A stretch of 62,537 bases of DNA from Clostridia bacterium (GCA_030526995.1 JAUNBP010000006.1:1-62537); one strand, 5' to 3'. Shown: positions 16,993 to 26,270, counted from the stretch's first letter. Numbers and translations are program-made. The notes: generated from the letters alone by a model not told the origin.

Positions 16993-18699
16993 CTATCCTT
17001 CCCCTCTTCCGCCTGCCTGACCGCCGCCAATGTCAGGCATCGTTCCAAAGTCGAAGGATGAGCTGTCGCCGCCTATCGAAGGCATCTCACCGCCAAAGCC
17101 GCTCATACCACCCATTCCGCCCATTCCGCCCATGTTGAACATAGTCGTTTCATCGCTTGCCGTATAGGTAGAGGTCGTGGTCAGCACCGGCACGATGATT
17201 AGATCGCCGTCGGCTATATCGCCCGTTACCATTATGTAGGAGCCGTCGGACATGCCCGTTTCAACCGCAACTGCCGTAAGCGTCGTAAGGTCTATTTCGG
17301 TTTCGTTATAGCTGTCCCCAAGCACTGCACCGCTCGGTGCAAGGTAGACTACGTCCTCTCCGTTTAGGCTTTGCACCGCATCCACAGGCACCAATATGCC
17401 CGTGCCGCTGTCGGCGGTGGCTATGCTGCAGGTTGCGCTCATGCCCGCAAGTGCGCCCTCGATATCCTCAACGGTTACGGTCGTGGTGTATCGAACCACG
17501 CTGCCGCTCGAGGATGAGTAATAGGAGATATTGGAGACTACGCCCGAGAACGTGCCTTCGATTGCATCCAAGCTAATCTCAACACTCTGGCCCGTCGCAA
17601 GCGAGGCTATGTCCAACTCATCTACCGAGAGCGAAACCGTGTAGCCGTCGGTGGACTGTACTATTGCAAGCTCGGTACCCGCCACAAGCTCGTCACCCTC
17701 TTCGATGTCGCAGCTTAGAATCTTTCCGTCAAAGGGAGCCGTTATCGCATTTGCGCCCTCCAAGTCCGCAAGCTGCTCCAAAATCTCGTCCCGCTGCGCT
17801 TCAAGCTCCTTATACCTGCTCTGCTTGGGATAGTCGGTGAGCGTGAGTATCCTGCCGCCCCGTGAAACCGAACTGTTTTCCGAAACCGCAAGGCTGTCAA
17901 CCACGCCCTCCTCGCCGGTTACACGGATATAGTTCACAAGCGCAAGCGTTCCGCTGCCTACCGCATTTCCGTCGGCATCCGTCACCTCGGCTTCCGTGCC
18001 TATTTCAAAGGAGTTATCCTCTATCTTAATCGTAAAAACGCCGTCGCTTACCGCCGTGACGCTGCCCTCAACGCTCGTTTCACCCACGGTTACCGTGACC
18101 GTTTCATAGAGTGAAAGCGCATCGGTCTCAAGCGAAAGCTGCATCATGCCGTCGGTGGATATCAGGCAGAGGTAGCCGTATTCATCCATTACCTCGGAAA
18201 GGTCGCTGCCCGCCTCCACCTTGATGTCCTTGACAACGCCCGCAAGGGAGGCGGTGAGGTACAGGGAGGTGGAATACTCCCTCGTCGAATTCATCTGGGT
18301 GGACAGCGTGTCAAGCTCGCTCATCAGCGTTTCCCGCTGCTCCTTTATCGCCTCGTCGGACAACACAAACAGCACCTCACCCTCCTCCACGGTGTCGCCT
18401 GCGGCATAATACACGGCTTCCACCGTGCCCGAGTAGGTGTTCGTTACCGTTTCGGTCAATATGGCAGTCAACGTGCCGGAGCTTGACAGCGTCGTGGTTA
18501 TGTTGCCCTCGGTTGCCGATTGCACGCGGTAGCTGAGTAAGCTCGTCTCCTCCTCGCTTTCACTGTTCAGCTTTTGGAGGTAGCGATAGCCCTGTATTCC
18601 GAATACCACCAACACCGCCACTACCACGAGCGCAATCACCGATTTGATTATCGTGCGCCTCTTTTTACGCTTTAACTGTTGTTCAAAACTCGTTTCCAT
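16993..18699 (-). CDS. MacA-like efflux adaptor (HlyD/RND periplasmic adaptor family)
   Basis: The 568-residue protein has an N-terminal membrane anchor (about 16-36), split lipoyl/barrel-sandwich halves around a coiled-coil region (TLMSELDTLSTQMNS and RYKELEAQRDEILEQLADLE), and beta-barrel and membrane-proximal domains. In Gram-positive bacteria such adaptors join an FtsX-type permease on the outer face of the membrane. It is longer than usual because of a beta-rich insertion (about 180-280) and an odd C-terminal tail rich in Gly and Met with GGMGGMGGM. The start ATG follows AAAGGAGTG. It is the first gene of the operon. Confidence 0.88.
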   Translation of the reverse strand: METSFEQQLKRKKRRTIIKSVIALVVVAVLVVFGIQGYRYLQKLNSESEEETSLLSYRVQSATEGNITTTLSSSGTLTAILTETVTNTYSGTVEAVYYAAGDTVEEGEVLFVLSDEAIKEQRETLMSELDTLSTQMNSTREYSTSLYLTASLAGVVKDIKVEAGSDLSEVMDEYGYLCLISTDGMMQLSLETDALSLYETVTVTVGETSVEGSVTAVSDGVFTIKIEDNSFEIGTEAEVTDADGNAVGSGTLALVNYIRVTGEEGVVDSLAVSENSSVSRGGRILTLTDYPKQSRYKELEAQRDEILEQLADLEGANAITAPFDGKILSCDIEEGDELVAGTELAIVQSTDGYTVSLSVDELDIASLATGQSVEISLDAIEGTFSGVVSNISYYSSSSGSVVRYTTTVTVEDIEGALAGMSATCSIATADSGTGILVPVDAVQSLNGEDVVYLAPSGAVLGDSYNETEIDLTTLTAVAVETGMSDGSYIMVTGDIADGDLIIVPVLTTTSTYTASDETTMFNMGGMGGMGGMSGFGGEMPSIGGDSSSFDFGTMPDIGGGQAGGRGEG

Positions 18700-18724
18700 A
18701 CAAGCACTCCTTTTTGTTTATCTT

Positions 18725-18756
18725 TGCAAATTCTAAATCTGCGTTCTGAATTTGCA
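18725..18756. promoter_or_regulatory. inverted repeat upstream of the MacAB-like operon
   Basis: TGCAAATTC and GAATTTGCA (perfect nine-base arms, 14-base spacer) lie 26 bases before the adaptor start codon. It could be an operator or a leader hairpin. A clear promoter was not seen. Confidence 0.5.
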
Positions 18757-18818
18757 CTTAAACAAAAGTGAAATGGTTGTGTAATTAATCTTTAATTCTC
18801 AAGGGCAAACGGGAGTGC

Positions 18819-19625
18819 TCAATTAGTTTGGAGCTTTTTGCGGTTTGCTGCTTCGATGAGGGATAAGAGGATGAAATATAATCCCACGAGGCCGCCTGTG
18901 GCTATACATATCAAGTTGGGGAGTGGAATTTGCCCGTTGGAAGATTTCGGGGCTATGAAAAACAGAAGCACATACGCTCCGACATTGAGAGTGCAAATTA
19001 TCGTTTGCCACACGGTCTCCTTGCGGGTCTTGATTTTTGCGCACGGCAAAAAGAGGCTTTTGCGAACAACGATTTCCCGTTTTCTGCGCTTTATAAAATC
19101 ATAAACGAGGATTGCCCATACGAAAAGCAAAACGGCATGGGCAACGAAGCTTTTTTGTGCGGAGATCGGGTGTGAGCTTATTTCTGCGTAGTAGGATGTG
19201 GGTAAAATCTTAACCTCAACCTCCGTTCCCGCTTCAATGTAATCGTTGTTTGCTCGGATATTGTATTCTTGGGAATCCTCCGTCTCAATTTTATATCGCC
19301 GTCCGACAGTCATCCAGCTCAGTCTTCTGTTCAAACTTTGCAGCTCTTCAGAATAGCTTACCGTCCCCGTTTTTTCGATGTAATTGCCGGAAACATAGGC
19401 GGGAAAGTCCGCAAACACGGGTAGAAACAGCGTTAGCGCAAGCACTCCGAGAAAGAAAAGCCCTTGCCTTACGAGCCTTTCGGTGTCCTCGGATTTCTTT
19501 TTCCTTTTTTCTTGGTTCGGGCGGTGCTTGGTGCGCACGGTTTCAATCAGCGCATAAACAGCGGCGGAGACCAATGTGAAATTTGCAAGAAAGATGTAGT
19601 ATAGCCCCATCGTATTCACCCGCAT
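18819..19625 (-). CDS. membrane protein of unknown function
   Basis: The 268-residue protein has a membrane helix near the N-terminus, a second near 50-72, an extracytoplasmic beta-rich segment (about 80-150, with TGTVSYSEELQSL and AGTEVEVKILP), and further helices at about 162-182, 212-230 and 240-260. The layout recalls DUF3592-type envelope proteins, but I do not claim membership. The start could be the ATG at 19625 or at 19610; both ribosome sites are weak. It has its own promoter and is not obviously in an operon with its neighbours. Confidence 0.7.
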   Translation of the reverse strand: MRVNTMGLYYIFLANFTLVSAAVYALIETVRTKHRPNQEKRKKKSEDTERLVRQGLFFLGVLALTLFLPVFADFPAYVSGNYIEKTGTVSYSEELQSLNRRLSWMTVGRRYKIETEDSQEYNIRANNDYIEAGTEVEVKILPTSYYAEISSHPISAQKSFVAHAVLLFVWAILVYDFIKRRKREIVVRKSLFLPCAKIKTRKETVWQTIICTLNVGAYVLLFFIAPKSSNGQIPLPNLICIATGGLVGLYFILLSLIEAANRKKLQTN

Positions 19626-19694
19626 TCGCTCATTCCATTCACAAATTAGACGAATGGAACGGTTTTCACAATGCGTTACCCTCCTTTATCGATT

Positions 19695-19724
19695 ATCTTA
19701 ACATCCGCCTGTCGGCGCTGTCAA
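19695..19724 (-). promoter_or_regulatory. promoter of the membrane protein gene at 18819-19625
   Basis: On the minus strand TTGACA (19724-19719) and TAAGAT (19700-19695) are 18 bases apart, about 70 bases before the start codon. Confidence 0.7.
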
Positions 19725-19787
19725 CACTGCGTAGTGCCGAGCCCGTGTCAAGTTCTTATAACGGGGGAAAATTGAGGGGAGGGTGAT

Positions 19788-21008
19788 TTATGAGGCTTGG
19801 TCTTGCGAGAGCATTTGGTGCATCCATTCGGCGTAGAGGCAGTAGCCGCGCAGGGGTTCGTTTACAAAGACGTGGGTGACGACGCCAATCAGCTTTCCGT
19901 TTTGCACGACGGGGCTGCCGCTGATACCCTGAACTATGCCGCCCGTGCGTTCTATAAGGCGTTCATCGGTTATCTCTATTATTACCCCCTGTGTCATCGG
20001 AGAGGACTGGACGTCGGCTCGGATGACGTTGCAGGAGTAGCCCAAAACCTCATGTCCGCTTACGGTGGAGTACATCGTAGCCTCGCCCAAGACCACCTCG
20101 CTCGCCCTCGCAAGCTGCAGGCTCTGCCCGTTGAGCTCCTCTCCCTGCTTTATGCTTCCCGCTATTCCGAACTCGGTATTGCAGTCAATATAGCCTATAA
20201 CATCGGCTTCCTCCTGAGAAAAACTGCCGTAAAGCTCGCCTGCCTTGCCTGAAATACCCTTCTCGACATCGAATATCTCCGCAAGCGAGATTATTCCGCT
20301 GTGGGCATTCAATATCGTTCCGGTGTCGATATCGGTGACGGGATGCCCCAAGGCGTAGAACCTGTAGGTGTCCTCATCATAGAAGGAGAGCGTGCCCACC
20401 CCGCTCGTGCTGTCCCGCACCCATGCGCCCAAGACCCACCTCCCCGCCTGCTCGTCGTAGGCGGGCGTGACCGTACACTCTATGGTTTGACCCTCCCTCA
20501 AAATTGTGAGCCTGTACGTACTCTCGCCCGAATTTACAAGCTGCCGAAAGTGTGCCGAGTCCAAAACCTTCGTTCCATTCACCGAAAGAATGGTGTCACC
20601 CTGCTTGATGCTGGCATTGGAGGCGGGGCTTACAAGCCCATTTTCCGTACTCACGCTGCCAAGCCCCACCACCTGCACACCGTCTGTATAAAGCACCACC
20701 CCCACCGCCTGTCCGCCCAAGTTTACAAGCTCGCCCTGTTTGGCTACGGTCACGGTTTTGAGCGGAATAAGTCCAAAAAGCGAGACGGTAACCTGTAAGT
20801 CCTGCTGCTCGGCGAGCCTCTCATCCTCGCCTTGACGCACGTAAGCGGCCCCGCCCTCCAAATTCGACGTTAAAAGCAGCGTATCGCCGTACTCCCAAGA
20901 TGCCACAGTGTCGGGCAGGGCCTTGAGCCCCTCCATGCTTGGAGAGTAATATACGGCAATTAGGGATAGGGATAGCAGTATTGTGAGCGTTCTGAATAAT
21001 TTTTTCAT
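19788..21008 (-). CDS. spoIVB: SpoIVB peptidase (sporulation signalling protease)
   Basis: In endospore formers this forespore-secreted serine protease (family S55) crosses to the space between the two membranes and triggers pro-sigma-K processing. The 406-residue protein has an N-terminal signal anchor (about 5-24), a PDZ domain (about 110-190, with SVNGTKVLDS) and the S55 domain with the catalytic His in ALGHPVTDID and the catalytic Ser in GISGSPV. The ribosome site is GGGAGGTG. Spo0A, which often follows spoIVB in Clostridia and Bacilli, is not next to it here. Its presence indicates that the organism can sporulate or descends from spore formers. Confidence 0.94.
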   Translation of the reverse strand: MKKLFRTLTILLSLSLIAVYYSPSMEGLKALPDTVASWEYGDTLLLTSNLEGGAAYVRQGEDERLAEQQDLQVTVSLFGLIPLKTVTVAKQGELVNLGGQAVGVVLYTDGVQVVGLGSVSTENGLVSPASNASIKQGDTILSVNGTKVLDSAHFRQLVNSGESTYRLTILREGQTIECTVTPAYDEQAGRWVLGAWVRDSTSGVGTLSFYDEDTYRFYALGHPVTDIDTGTILNAHSGIISLAEIFDVEKGISGKAGELYGSFSQEEADVIGYIDCNTEFGIAGSIKQGEELNGQSLQLARASEVVLGEATMYSTVSGHEVLGYSCNVIRADVQSSPMTQGVIIEITDERLIERTGGIVQGISGSPVVQNGKLIGVVTHVFVNEPLRGYCLYAEWMHQMLSQDQAS

Positions 21009-21099
21009 CTTGTTTCACCTCCCTTCTATGTTGTGTTGTGCGAAAAAAATCATGCGGCGGATAATTCACAATTTTTCCCTGTTAGTTTGGAATCGTTTA

Positions 21100-21108
21100 T
21101 GCTATAAT
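21100..21108 (+). promoter_or_regulatory. extended -10 promoter of the P-type ATPase gene
   Basis: TGCTATAAT, an extended -10 element, lies 33 bases before the ATG at 21142. The -35 region is poor. Confidence 0.6.
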
Positions 21109-21141
21109 GGTGCAAACTTTTATTGGAGTGAACGGAACCGC

Positions 21142-23763
21142 ATGATATTTCATACGAAGCACAGGGACGAAATCTTAGAAACGCTTTCAGTAGACCCCGC
21201 CGTGGGTCTTTCCGACGATGAGGCTGCAAAACGCCTTGAAAGGGACGGAAAAAACGAGCTTGCCGCCAAGAAGAAAAAGACGCTTTTACAGAGGTTTTTT
21301 GCACAGTTCAAGGATGTGATGATTATCATCCTGATAATCGCCGCCCTCGTGTCGTTCGGAATCGCCATCTACGAGGGTGAGGGGCATTCGTTTTTCGAGC
21401 CTGCGCTGATACTTTTGATAGTCGTGTTGAATGCAATCATGGGAATGTTGCAGGAGAACAAGGCTGAAAAAGCCCTCGATGCGCTGATGAATATGTCGGT
21501 GCAGCATGCGCGGGTGCTGCGCAGCGGGCGTGAGAAACGCATAGACTCAAAGGAGCTTGTGTCGGGCGATATCATCCTGCTTGAAGCGGGCGATGTCGTG
21601 CCTGCCGACGCCTTCTTGCTGCGTTCCTCCAACCTCAAGAGTGAGGAATCTGCGCTGACCGGTGAGTCCGTGCCCTCCGAAAAGGATGCCACCGCTTCCG
21701 TAGCCGAAAACGCCCCGCTCGGAGACAGAATAAACATGGTGTTCTCGGGCTGCTCTATAACCTACGGAACCGCCGTTGCCGTCGTCGTGTCCACCGGCAT
21801 GAACACCGAGATGGGCAGGATTGCAAGCCTGCTAAACGATGAAACCGACTCGCAGACCCCGCTTCAAAGAAAGCTCGCAAGCCTCGGAAAATATCTCGGA
21901 ATCGCTGCCCTCGTAGCCTGTGCGGGCGTGTTCATCATCGGGCTTTTGGACGGTATGCCCCCCGTTGAGATATTCATGGTTGCAGTTTCCCTTGCGGTCT
22001 CCGCAATCCCGGAAGGGCTGCCCGCCATCGTTACGATAGTCCTATCCATAGGCGTACAGCGCATGGTCAAGCGCAACGCCCTGATACGCCGACTGCCTGC
22101 GGTTGAAACGCTCGGAAGTGCTTCGGTTATCTGCTCGGATAAGACCGGAACTTTGACCCAGAACCGCATGACGCTGACAGAGGCATGGGCGGACGACACC
22201 GATGTTATCGAGGTTATAGGCATTAACGCTACACCTCCCATTCAAAAGCTCCTCAAATACGGCGCACTCTGCTGCGACGGCACCGTGTCCTTTATAGGCG
22301 ACGATGCAACGCATATAGGCGATCCTACCGAGACCGCCATAGTCTTTGCCGCACACCGCAACGGTATGCCCAAGGAGGAGATAGGCCGTGAACTTCCGAG
22401 AATCTTTGAGCTTCCGTTTGACTCCGACCGCAAGCGCATGACTACCGTTCATCGCATGGGCGACAAGGTTCTTGTTATCGTCAAGGGCGCCTTTGACGGG
22501 CTAAAGCCGCTCTGTGTCGAGGGGGATATGCAGGCCGCCGAAGCAGTCCTAAAAGATATGTCCAACCGTGCCCTCAGGGTGCTTGCAGTTGCCTGCAAGA
22601 CCATGGACGCCCTCCCCGCCTCGCCTACGATGGAGGAGCTGGAATCAAACCTGTCCCTCGTGGGCCTTGTCGGCATGATAGATCCGCCCCGTGAGGAGGC
22701 ACGCCTTGCGGTTTTGACCTGCAAGGAGGCAGGCATAAAGCCCGTGATGATAACCGGAGACCACGTTATAACCGCCTCAGCCATCGCTCGCCAGCTTGGC
22801 ATCCTGAACGAGGGCGATGAGGCGATAACCGGCGTTGAGCTTGCCGCAATGAGCGACGACGAACTCGATGAAAGGGTGCGCAAAATCTCCGTCTATGCCC
22901 GTGTTTCGCCCGAGGATAAGATTCGCATAGTCAAGGCATGGCAGCGGGCGGGTCAGGTCGTATCAATGACCGGCGACGGCGTTAACGACGCACCCGCTTT
23001 GAAAGCTGCCGATATAGGCTGTGCGATGGGCATAACCGGAACCGACGTTGCCAAGGGCGCTGCCGATATGACGCTTACCGATGACAACTTTGCAACTATT
23101 GTCGAAGCCGTCAGGGAGGGTAGAGGCATCTATGACAACATTAAAAAGGTCGTGGGCTTCCTGCTCGGAACCAACATCTCGGAGGTTCTCGTGGTTTTCC
23201 TTGCCATGCTCTTTTTCAGGGAGGCTCCGCTGCTCTCCATGCAGCTCCTCTGGATCAACCTCGTCACCGACTCGCTGCCGGCGATTGCACTCGGGCGCGA
23301 GGACGTGGATTCCAAGATAATGAGCAACAAGCCCAAACCTAAGAACGAAAGCATCTTTGCACACGGGCTTGGCGTGAAGATTGCATTGCAAGGGCTTATG
23401 TTCACGACAATTACGCTCTTGGGCTTTATGACAGGCAAAAATGCTATGGGTTCCGTCGTGGGCGGGCGCACGATGGCGTTTATTATCCTCTCGCTTGCGC
23501 AGGTGGTTCATGCCTTTAACATGCGCTCCGACAGGAGCCTGTTTGCCTCCAACCCGTTTGGAAACAAGAGCTTAAACGGCGCCGTTTTGATCTCGCTGGT
23601 GCTCATTGTCCTCGTGGTATTCGTGCCTCCGGTGCAGACCGTATTTGGACTTATGCAGCTCCCCGCAAAATACTATCTGATAGGCCTTGGGCTTGCGCTC
23701 GTGCCCCTGCCCGTTATGGAGCTTGCAAAGGCCGTGGGGCTTGTCAGGCACCGCAGCAGATAG
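21142..23763 (+). CDS. P2A-type cation (probably calcium) transporting ATPase
   Basis: An 873-residue P-type ATPase that pumps cations out of the cytoplasm. The phosphorylated Asp333 is in CSDKTGTLTQNRMT; the actuator loop has LTGESVPSEK and the hinge TGDGVNDAPALKAADIG. Ion-site residues match calcium pumps: Glu291 in IPEGLPA (M4), Asn and Glu in GTNISEV (M5), and Asn, Thr and Asp in WINLVTDSLPA (M6). The N-terminal cation-ATPase domain (about 1-60) is present. I chose the ATG at 21142 because residues upstream in frame look non-coding, although the nearest GGAG is 13 bases away. Manganese or another divalent ion cannot be excluded. Confidence 0.93.
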   Translation: MIFHTKHRDEILETLSVDPAVGLSDDEAAKRLERDGKNELAAKKKKTLLQRFFAQFKDVMIIILIIAALVSFGIAIYEGEGHSFFEPALILLIVVLNAIMGMLQENKAEKALDALMNMSVQHARVLRSGREKRIDSKELVSGDIILLEAGDVVPADAFLLRSSNLKSEESALTGESVPSEKDATASVAENAPLGDRINMVFSGCSITYGTAVAVVVSTGMNTEMGRIASLLNDETDSQTPLQRKLASLGKYLGIAALVACAGVFIIGLLDGMPPVEIFMVAVSLAVSAIPEGLPAIVTIVLSIGVQRMVKRNALIRRLPAVETLGSASVICSDKTGTLTQNRMTLTEAWADDTDVIEVIGINATPPIQKLLKYGALCCDGTVSFIGDDATHIGDPTETAIVFAAHRNGMPKEEIGRELPRIFELPFDSDRKRMTTVHRMGDKVLVIVKGAFDGLKPLCVEGDMQAAEAVLKDMSNRALRVLAVACKTMDALPASPTMEELESNLSLVGLVGMIDPPREEARLAVLTCKEAGIKPVMITGDHVITASAIARQLGILNEGDEAITGVELAAMSDDELDERVRKISVYARVSPEDKIRIVKAWQRAGQVVSMTGDGVNDAPALKAADIGCAMGITGTDVAKGAADMTLTDDNFATIVEAVREGRGIYDNIKKVVGFLLGTNISEVLVVFLAMLFFREAPLLSMQLLWINLVTDSLPAIALGREDVDSKIMSNKPKPKNESIFAHGLGVKIALQGLMFTTITLLGFMTGKNAMGSVVGGRTMAFIILSLAQVVHAFNMRSDRSLFASNPFGNKSLNGAVLISLVLIVLVVFVPPVQTVFGLMQLPAKYYLIGLGLALVPLPVMELAKAVGLVRHRSR

Positions 23764-23794
23764 CATAATACAAAGAATTTACAAATATTTGTAC

Positions 23795-23827
23795 CATTCC
23801 CCCTTTTCAACGGGGGAATGATTTGTT
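23795..23827 (+). terminator. terminator after the P-type ATPase gene
   Basis: CATTCCCCC (23795-23803) pairs exactly with GGGGGAATG (23812-23820), followed by ATTTGTT. A TATAAT at 23827-23832 right after it is the likely -10 of the next gene, so the stop and start signals are fused. Confidence 0.7.
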
Positions 23828-23860
23828 ATAATAGGCTGAATAATTTTGTAGGAGAGCATT

Positions 23861-24919
23861 ATGCTCGTAGTAATTCCGGCATATAAGCCCGACGAAAAGC
23901 TCAAAAGAGTGGTCGTGGAGCTTAAGGAAAAAACCGATTATCCGATAATAATTGTTGACGACGGCAGCAGTCCGTCCTGCCAACCTCTTTTTGACGAACT
24001 TGAACAATACGCAACCGTACTTCACCATGAGGTCAATCGCGGCAAGGGCAGGGCGATGAAAACCGCCTTTTCGTACATATATGAAAACTTCCCGCACGAT
24101 GAGGGGCTTGTTACGGTGGACGCCGACGGGCAACACCTGACCCCCGATATCATTGCGGTTGCCGAAATGTGGAAAAACAACCGTGATTCGCTCATCACCG
24201 GCTCCCGCCGTTTCACGGGCAAGGTTCCGTTTAAGAGCCGTGCAGGAAACGCCATCACCCGCACGGTATTTGCGATAGCCACCGGCAAAAAGGTGTATGA
24301 TACGCAGACGGGGCTTAGGGCCTTCTCGGTCTCGCTCATTCCGACTATGGTAGAGTTGAAGGGCGAACGTTATGAGTACGAGATTACCCAGCTCCTCCAC
24401 TGCACCCGCTATAAAATACCCATAATCGAGGTGCCGATAGATACCGTCTATATCAAGGACAATGAGTCCTCGCACTTCCATGCGTTTCGAGACTCGTGGC
24501 GCATCTATAAGATTATCCTGATGTTCATCAGCTCCTCCCTGCTCTCGTTCTGTCTGGAGCTGATACTTGCAAGCATAATCAACATCTTTGCCTTGCAGAT
24601 TGCCTCGCTCGATCCGGTTATGCGTGTCTTTATCTCAACGGGCATCCCCCGTGTTATAAGCTCGCTGTTCAACTATATGTTCAACCGCAAGCTCGTGTTT
24701 GAATCGAATGACCGTGCAAGCATTTTGCGCTTTGCAATCGTTGCCGTCTTTATCTACGGGCTGCACTATGCCTTAACGCTCCTGTTCGATAACCTGTTTG
24801 GGGAAAACTTCCTGTGGCTGTGCATGATCTGCGCTCAGCTCATCTCCTACCCCATCACCTTTATCCTGCAGCGAACATTCGTCTATAAATACAGAAAGAA
24901 GGAAACTGAAACAAAATGA
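23861..24919 (+). CDS. GT2 glycosyltransferase fused to a GtrA-like membrane domain
   Basis: Residues 1-220 are a family 2 glycosyltransferase like dolichol/polyprenyl-phosphate mannosyltransferases (VVIPAYKPDEKL, IIVDDGSS, the DxD in VTVDADGQH). Residues about 225-345 hold four membrane helices of a GtrA-like flippase domain (FNYMFNRKLVF, LISYPITFILQRTFVYK). The fusion suggests that a lipid-linked sugar is made at the inner face and moved across the membrane to decorate a wall polymer or surface protein. Its end overlaps the next gene by four bases, which links it to a phosphodiester glycosidase that may trim the same kind of product. Confidence 0.9.
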   Translation: MLVVIPAYKPDEKLKRVVVELKEKTDYPIIIVDDGSSPSCQPLFDELEQYATVLHHEVNRGKGRAMKTAFSYIYENFPHDEGLVTVDADGQHLTPDIIAVAEMWKNNRDSLITGSRRFTGKVPFKSRAGNAITRTVFAIATGKKVYDTQTGLRAFSVSLIPTMVELKGERYEYEITQLLHCTRYKIPIIEVPIDTVYIKDNESSHFHAFRDSWRIYKIILMFISSSLLSFCLELILASIINIFALQIASLDPVMRVFISTGIPRVISSLFNYMFNRKLVFESNDRASILRFAIVAVFIYGLHYALTLLFDNLFGENFLWLCMICAQLISYPITFILQRTFVYKYRKKETETK

Positions 24920-25962
24920 GAAGCGGACAGAAATTGGCGTTGATGCTGATAGTCGATGCCATAGCCTTTATCTTGATTTCATTGGCAATACTCACCAACT
25001 CGTTTAATTGGTTCAACGTTCACGGCACGGACGAGCCGGTTGCGCTTGCAACACCCGTAAGTCAATCGGGCGATGCCTCGGATATAAACATCTATGCGAG
25101 CGCAGGCGATTCGGTTGACGCCGAAACGCCCGATCCCAACGCCTCTGCCAATCCCACCGATGGGGGTGAGCAGGGCTCAAGTGCTACCTCGACGCCCGAG
25201 ATTACCGGCCTTTGCGGGAACCGTTTCCCCGACAAGTTCTCGTATAACGGCATTATTCAAACCGACACCCGCTACGCAAGCGAGAACATCGATATCGAGG
25301 TCACCTATTACGAGGTTGAAGGCGTGCATTATCAGGTTGCCGACATCTATATTCAGGACATAAACTGCTTTAAGACATGGTACGACGGAGAGAATAAGTA
25401 TCATACCTACGAATTGGCTCCCCAAGTCGGCGCCATAGTTGCTGTAAACGGTGATATGGCGATAAACTCCAGCACCCGCGGCTGGATCGTTCGTAACGGA
25501 CTTGAATACCACAATAAGGAGCTTAGTGAGGATATCTGCATCCTCTACTGGGACGGCGAAATGGAGACCTATAATTACAAGACCGACACGATAGACTATG
25601 ACGCCATCTATGCCAGGGGTCCCTATCAGATATGGTATTTCGGGCCGGAGCTTTTGGATGACGGGCAGCCTATGACCTCGTTTAACTCTTCGGTCAACCC
25701 CAAAAATCCGCGAACCGTGGTGGGTTATTACGAGCCGGGGCATTATGCGTTCATCGTGGTCGAGGGTAAGCGTGACGGCGGCGACTCGGAAGGTTATTCG
25801 CTGGTGGAACTGTCGCAGCTCTGCTATGATTTGGGGCTGAAAGTTGCCTACAACCTTGACGGCGGTGGCTCGGCAGCCATGTGGTACAACAATGTAACCT
25901 TTGCGCACGATTCCCGCGGCACGAGCGATATTCTCTACATCGCAGAGATTCCCACAGCATAG
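24916..25962 (+). CDS. exported phosphodiester glycosidase (NAGPA domain) protein
   Basis: The 348-residue protein has an N-terminal membrane helix (about 8-30), a Ser/Thr/Pro/Asp-rich stalk (about 45-98), and a domain of the family named after N-acetylglucosamine-1-phosphodiester alpha-N-acetylglucosaminidase: AVNGDMAIN, NPRTVVGYY, FIVVEGK and the hallmark NLDGGGSAAMWYN near the end. Bacterial members hydrolyse sugar-phosphodiester bonds in envelope polymers. The start overlaps the GT2-GtrA gene, and a small membrane protein gene follows 13 bases later, forming a three-gene operon. Confidence 0.88.
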   Translation: MRSGQKLALMLIVDAIAFILISLAILTNSFNWFNVHGTDEPVALATPVSQSGDASDINIYASAGDSVDAETPDPNASANPTDGGEQGSSATSTPEITGLCGNRFPDKFSYNGIIQTDTRYASENIDIEVTYYEVEGVHYQVADIYIQDINCFKTWYDGENKYHTYELAPQVGAIVAVNGDMAINSSTRGWIVRNGLEYHNKELSEDICILYWDGEMETYNYKTDTIDYDAIYARGPYQIWYFGPELLDDGQPMTSFNSSVNPKNPRTVVGYYEPGHYAFIVVEGKRDGGDSEGYSLVELSQLCYDLGLKVAYNLDGGGSAAMWYNNVTFAHDSRGTSDILYIAEIPTA

Positions 25963-25975
25963 GAGGTAAAAGAAC

Positions 25976-26218
25976 ATGCCACAGTATAAAAGAGTTTTCA
26001 GAACCTTGTCCCTCATATTTGCAAACATGCTCATAGTTTTGGGCTGCGTGTACATTTTGTTTGCGATTCTCGATGTATATAATCCGCTGCTCCACTTTTT
26101 AAGCGACAGCTTTTTCCTCACGATGTATCTTGAGGAGGTCATGATTGGACTCGGCCTCGCCCTTGCAATCTGCTCCATAGTTTCGCTTTGGAGAACCAAG
26201 CGTCGCAAAAAGCAATAG
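25976..26218 (+). CDS. small two-helix membrane protein
   Basis: The 80-residue protein has hydrophobic segments at about 10-32 and 48-70 and a very basic end (RTKRRKKQ), so both ends should lie in the cytoplasm. Its ribosome site is AGGAGG, 13 bases after the phosphodiester glycosidase stop. I recognise no family. It is the last gene of the operon before a strong terminator and may support the two envelope enzymes. Confidence 0.75.
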   Translation: MPQYKRVFRTLSLIFANMLIVLGCVYILFAILDVYNPLLHFLSDSFFLTMYLEEVMIGLGLALAICSIVSLWRTKRRKKQ

Positions 26219-26235
26219 GCTGATGTTTCTAACGA

Positions 26236-26270
26236 GTCCCGCAGCTTCATGTGAAATTGCGGGGCTTTTT
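26236..26270 (+). terminator. terminator after the small membrane protein gene
   Basis: GTCCCGCA (26236-26243) pairs with TGCGGGGC (26258-26265, one G-T pair), followed by five T. Confidence 0.85.

Noticed and set aside
21009..21060. possible sigma-F or sigma-G promoter of spoIVB
   Set aside because: GCATG and CATAGAA are present, but about 20 bases apart and with weak -10 agreement; not enough to call.
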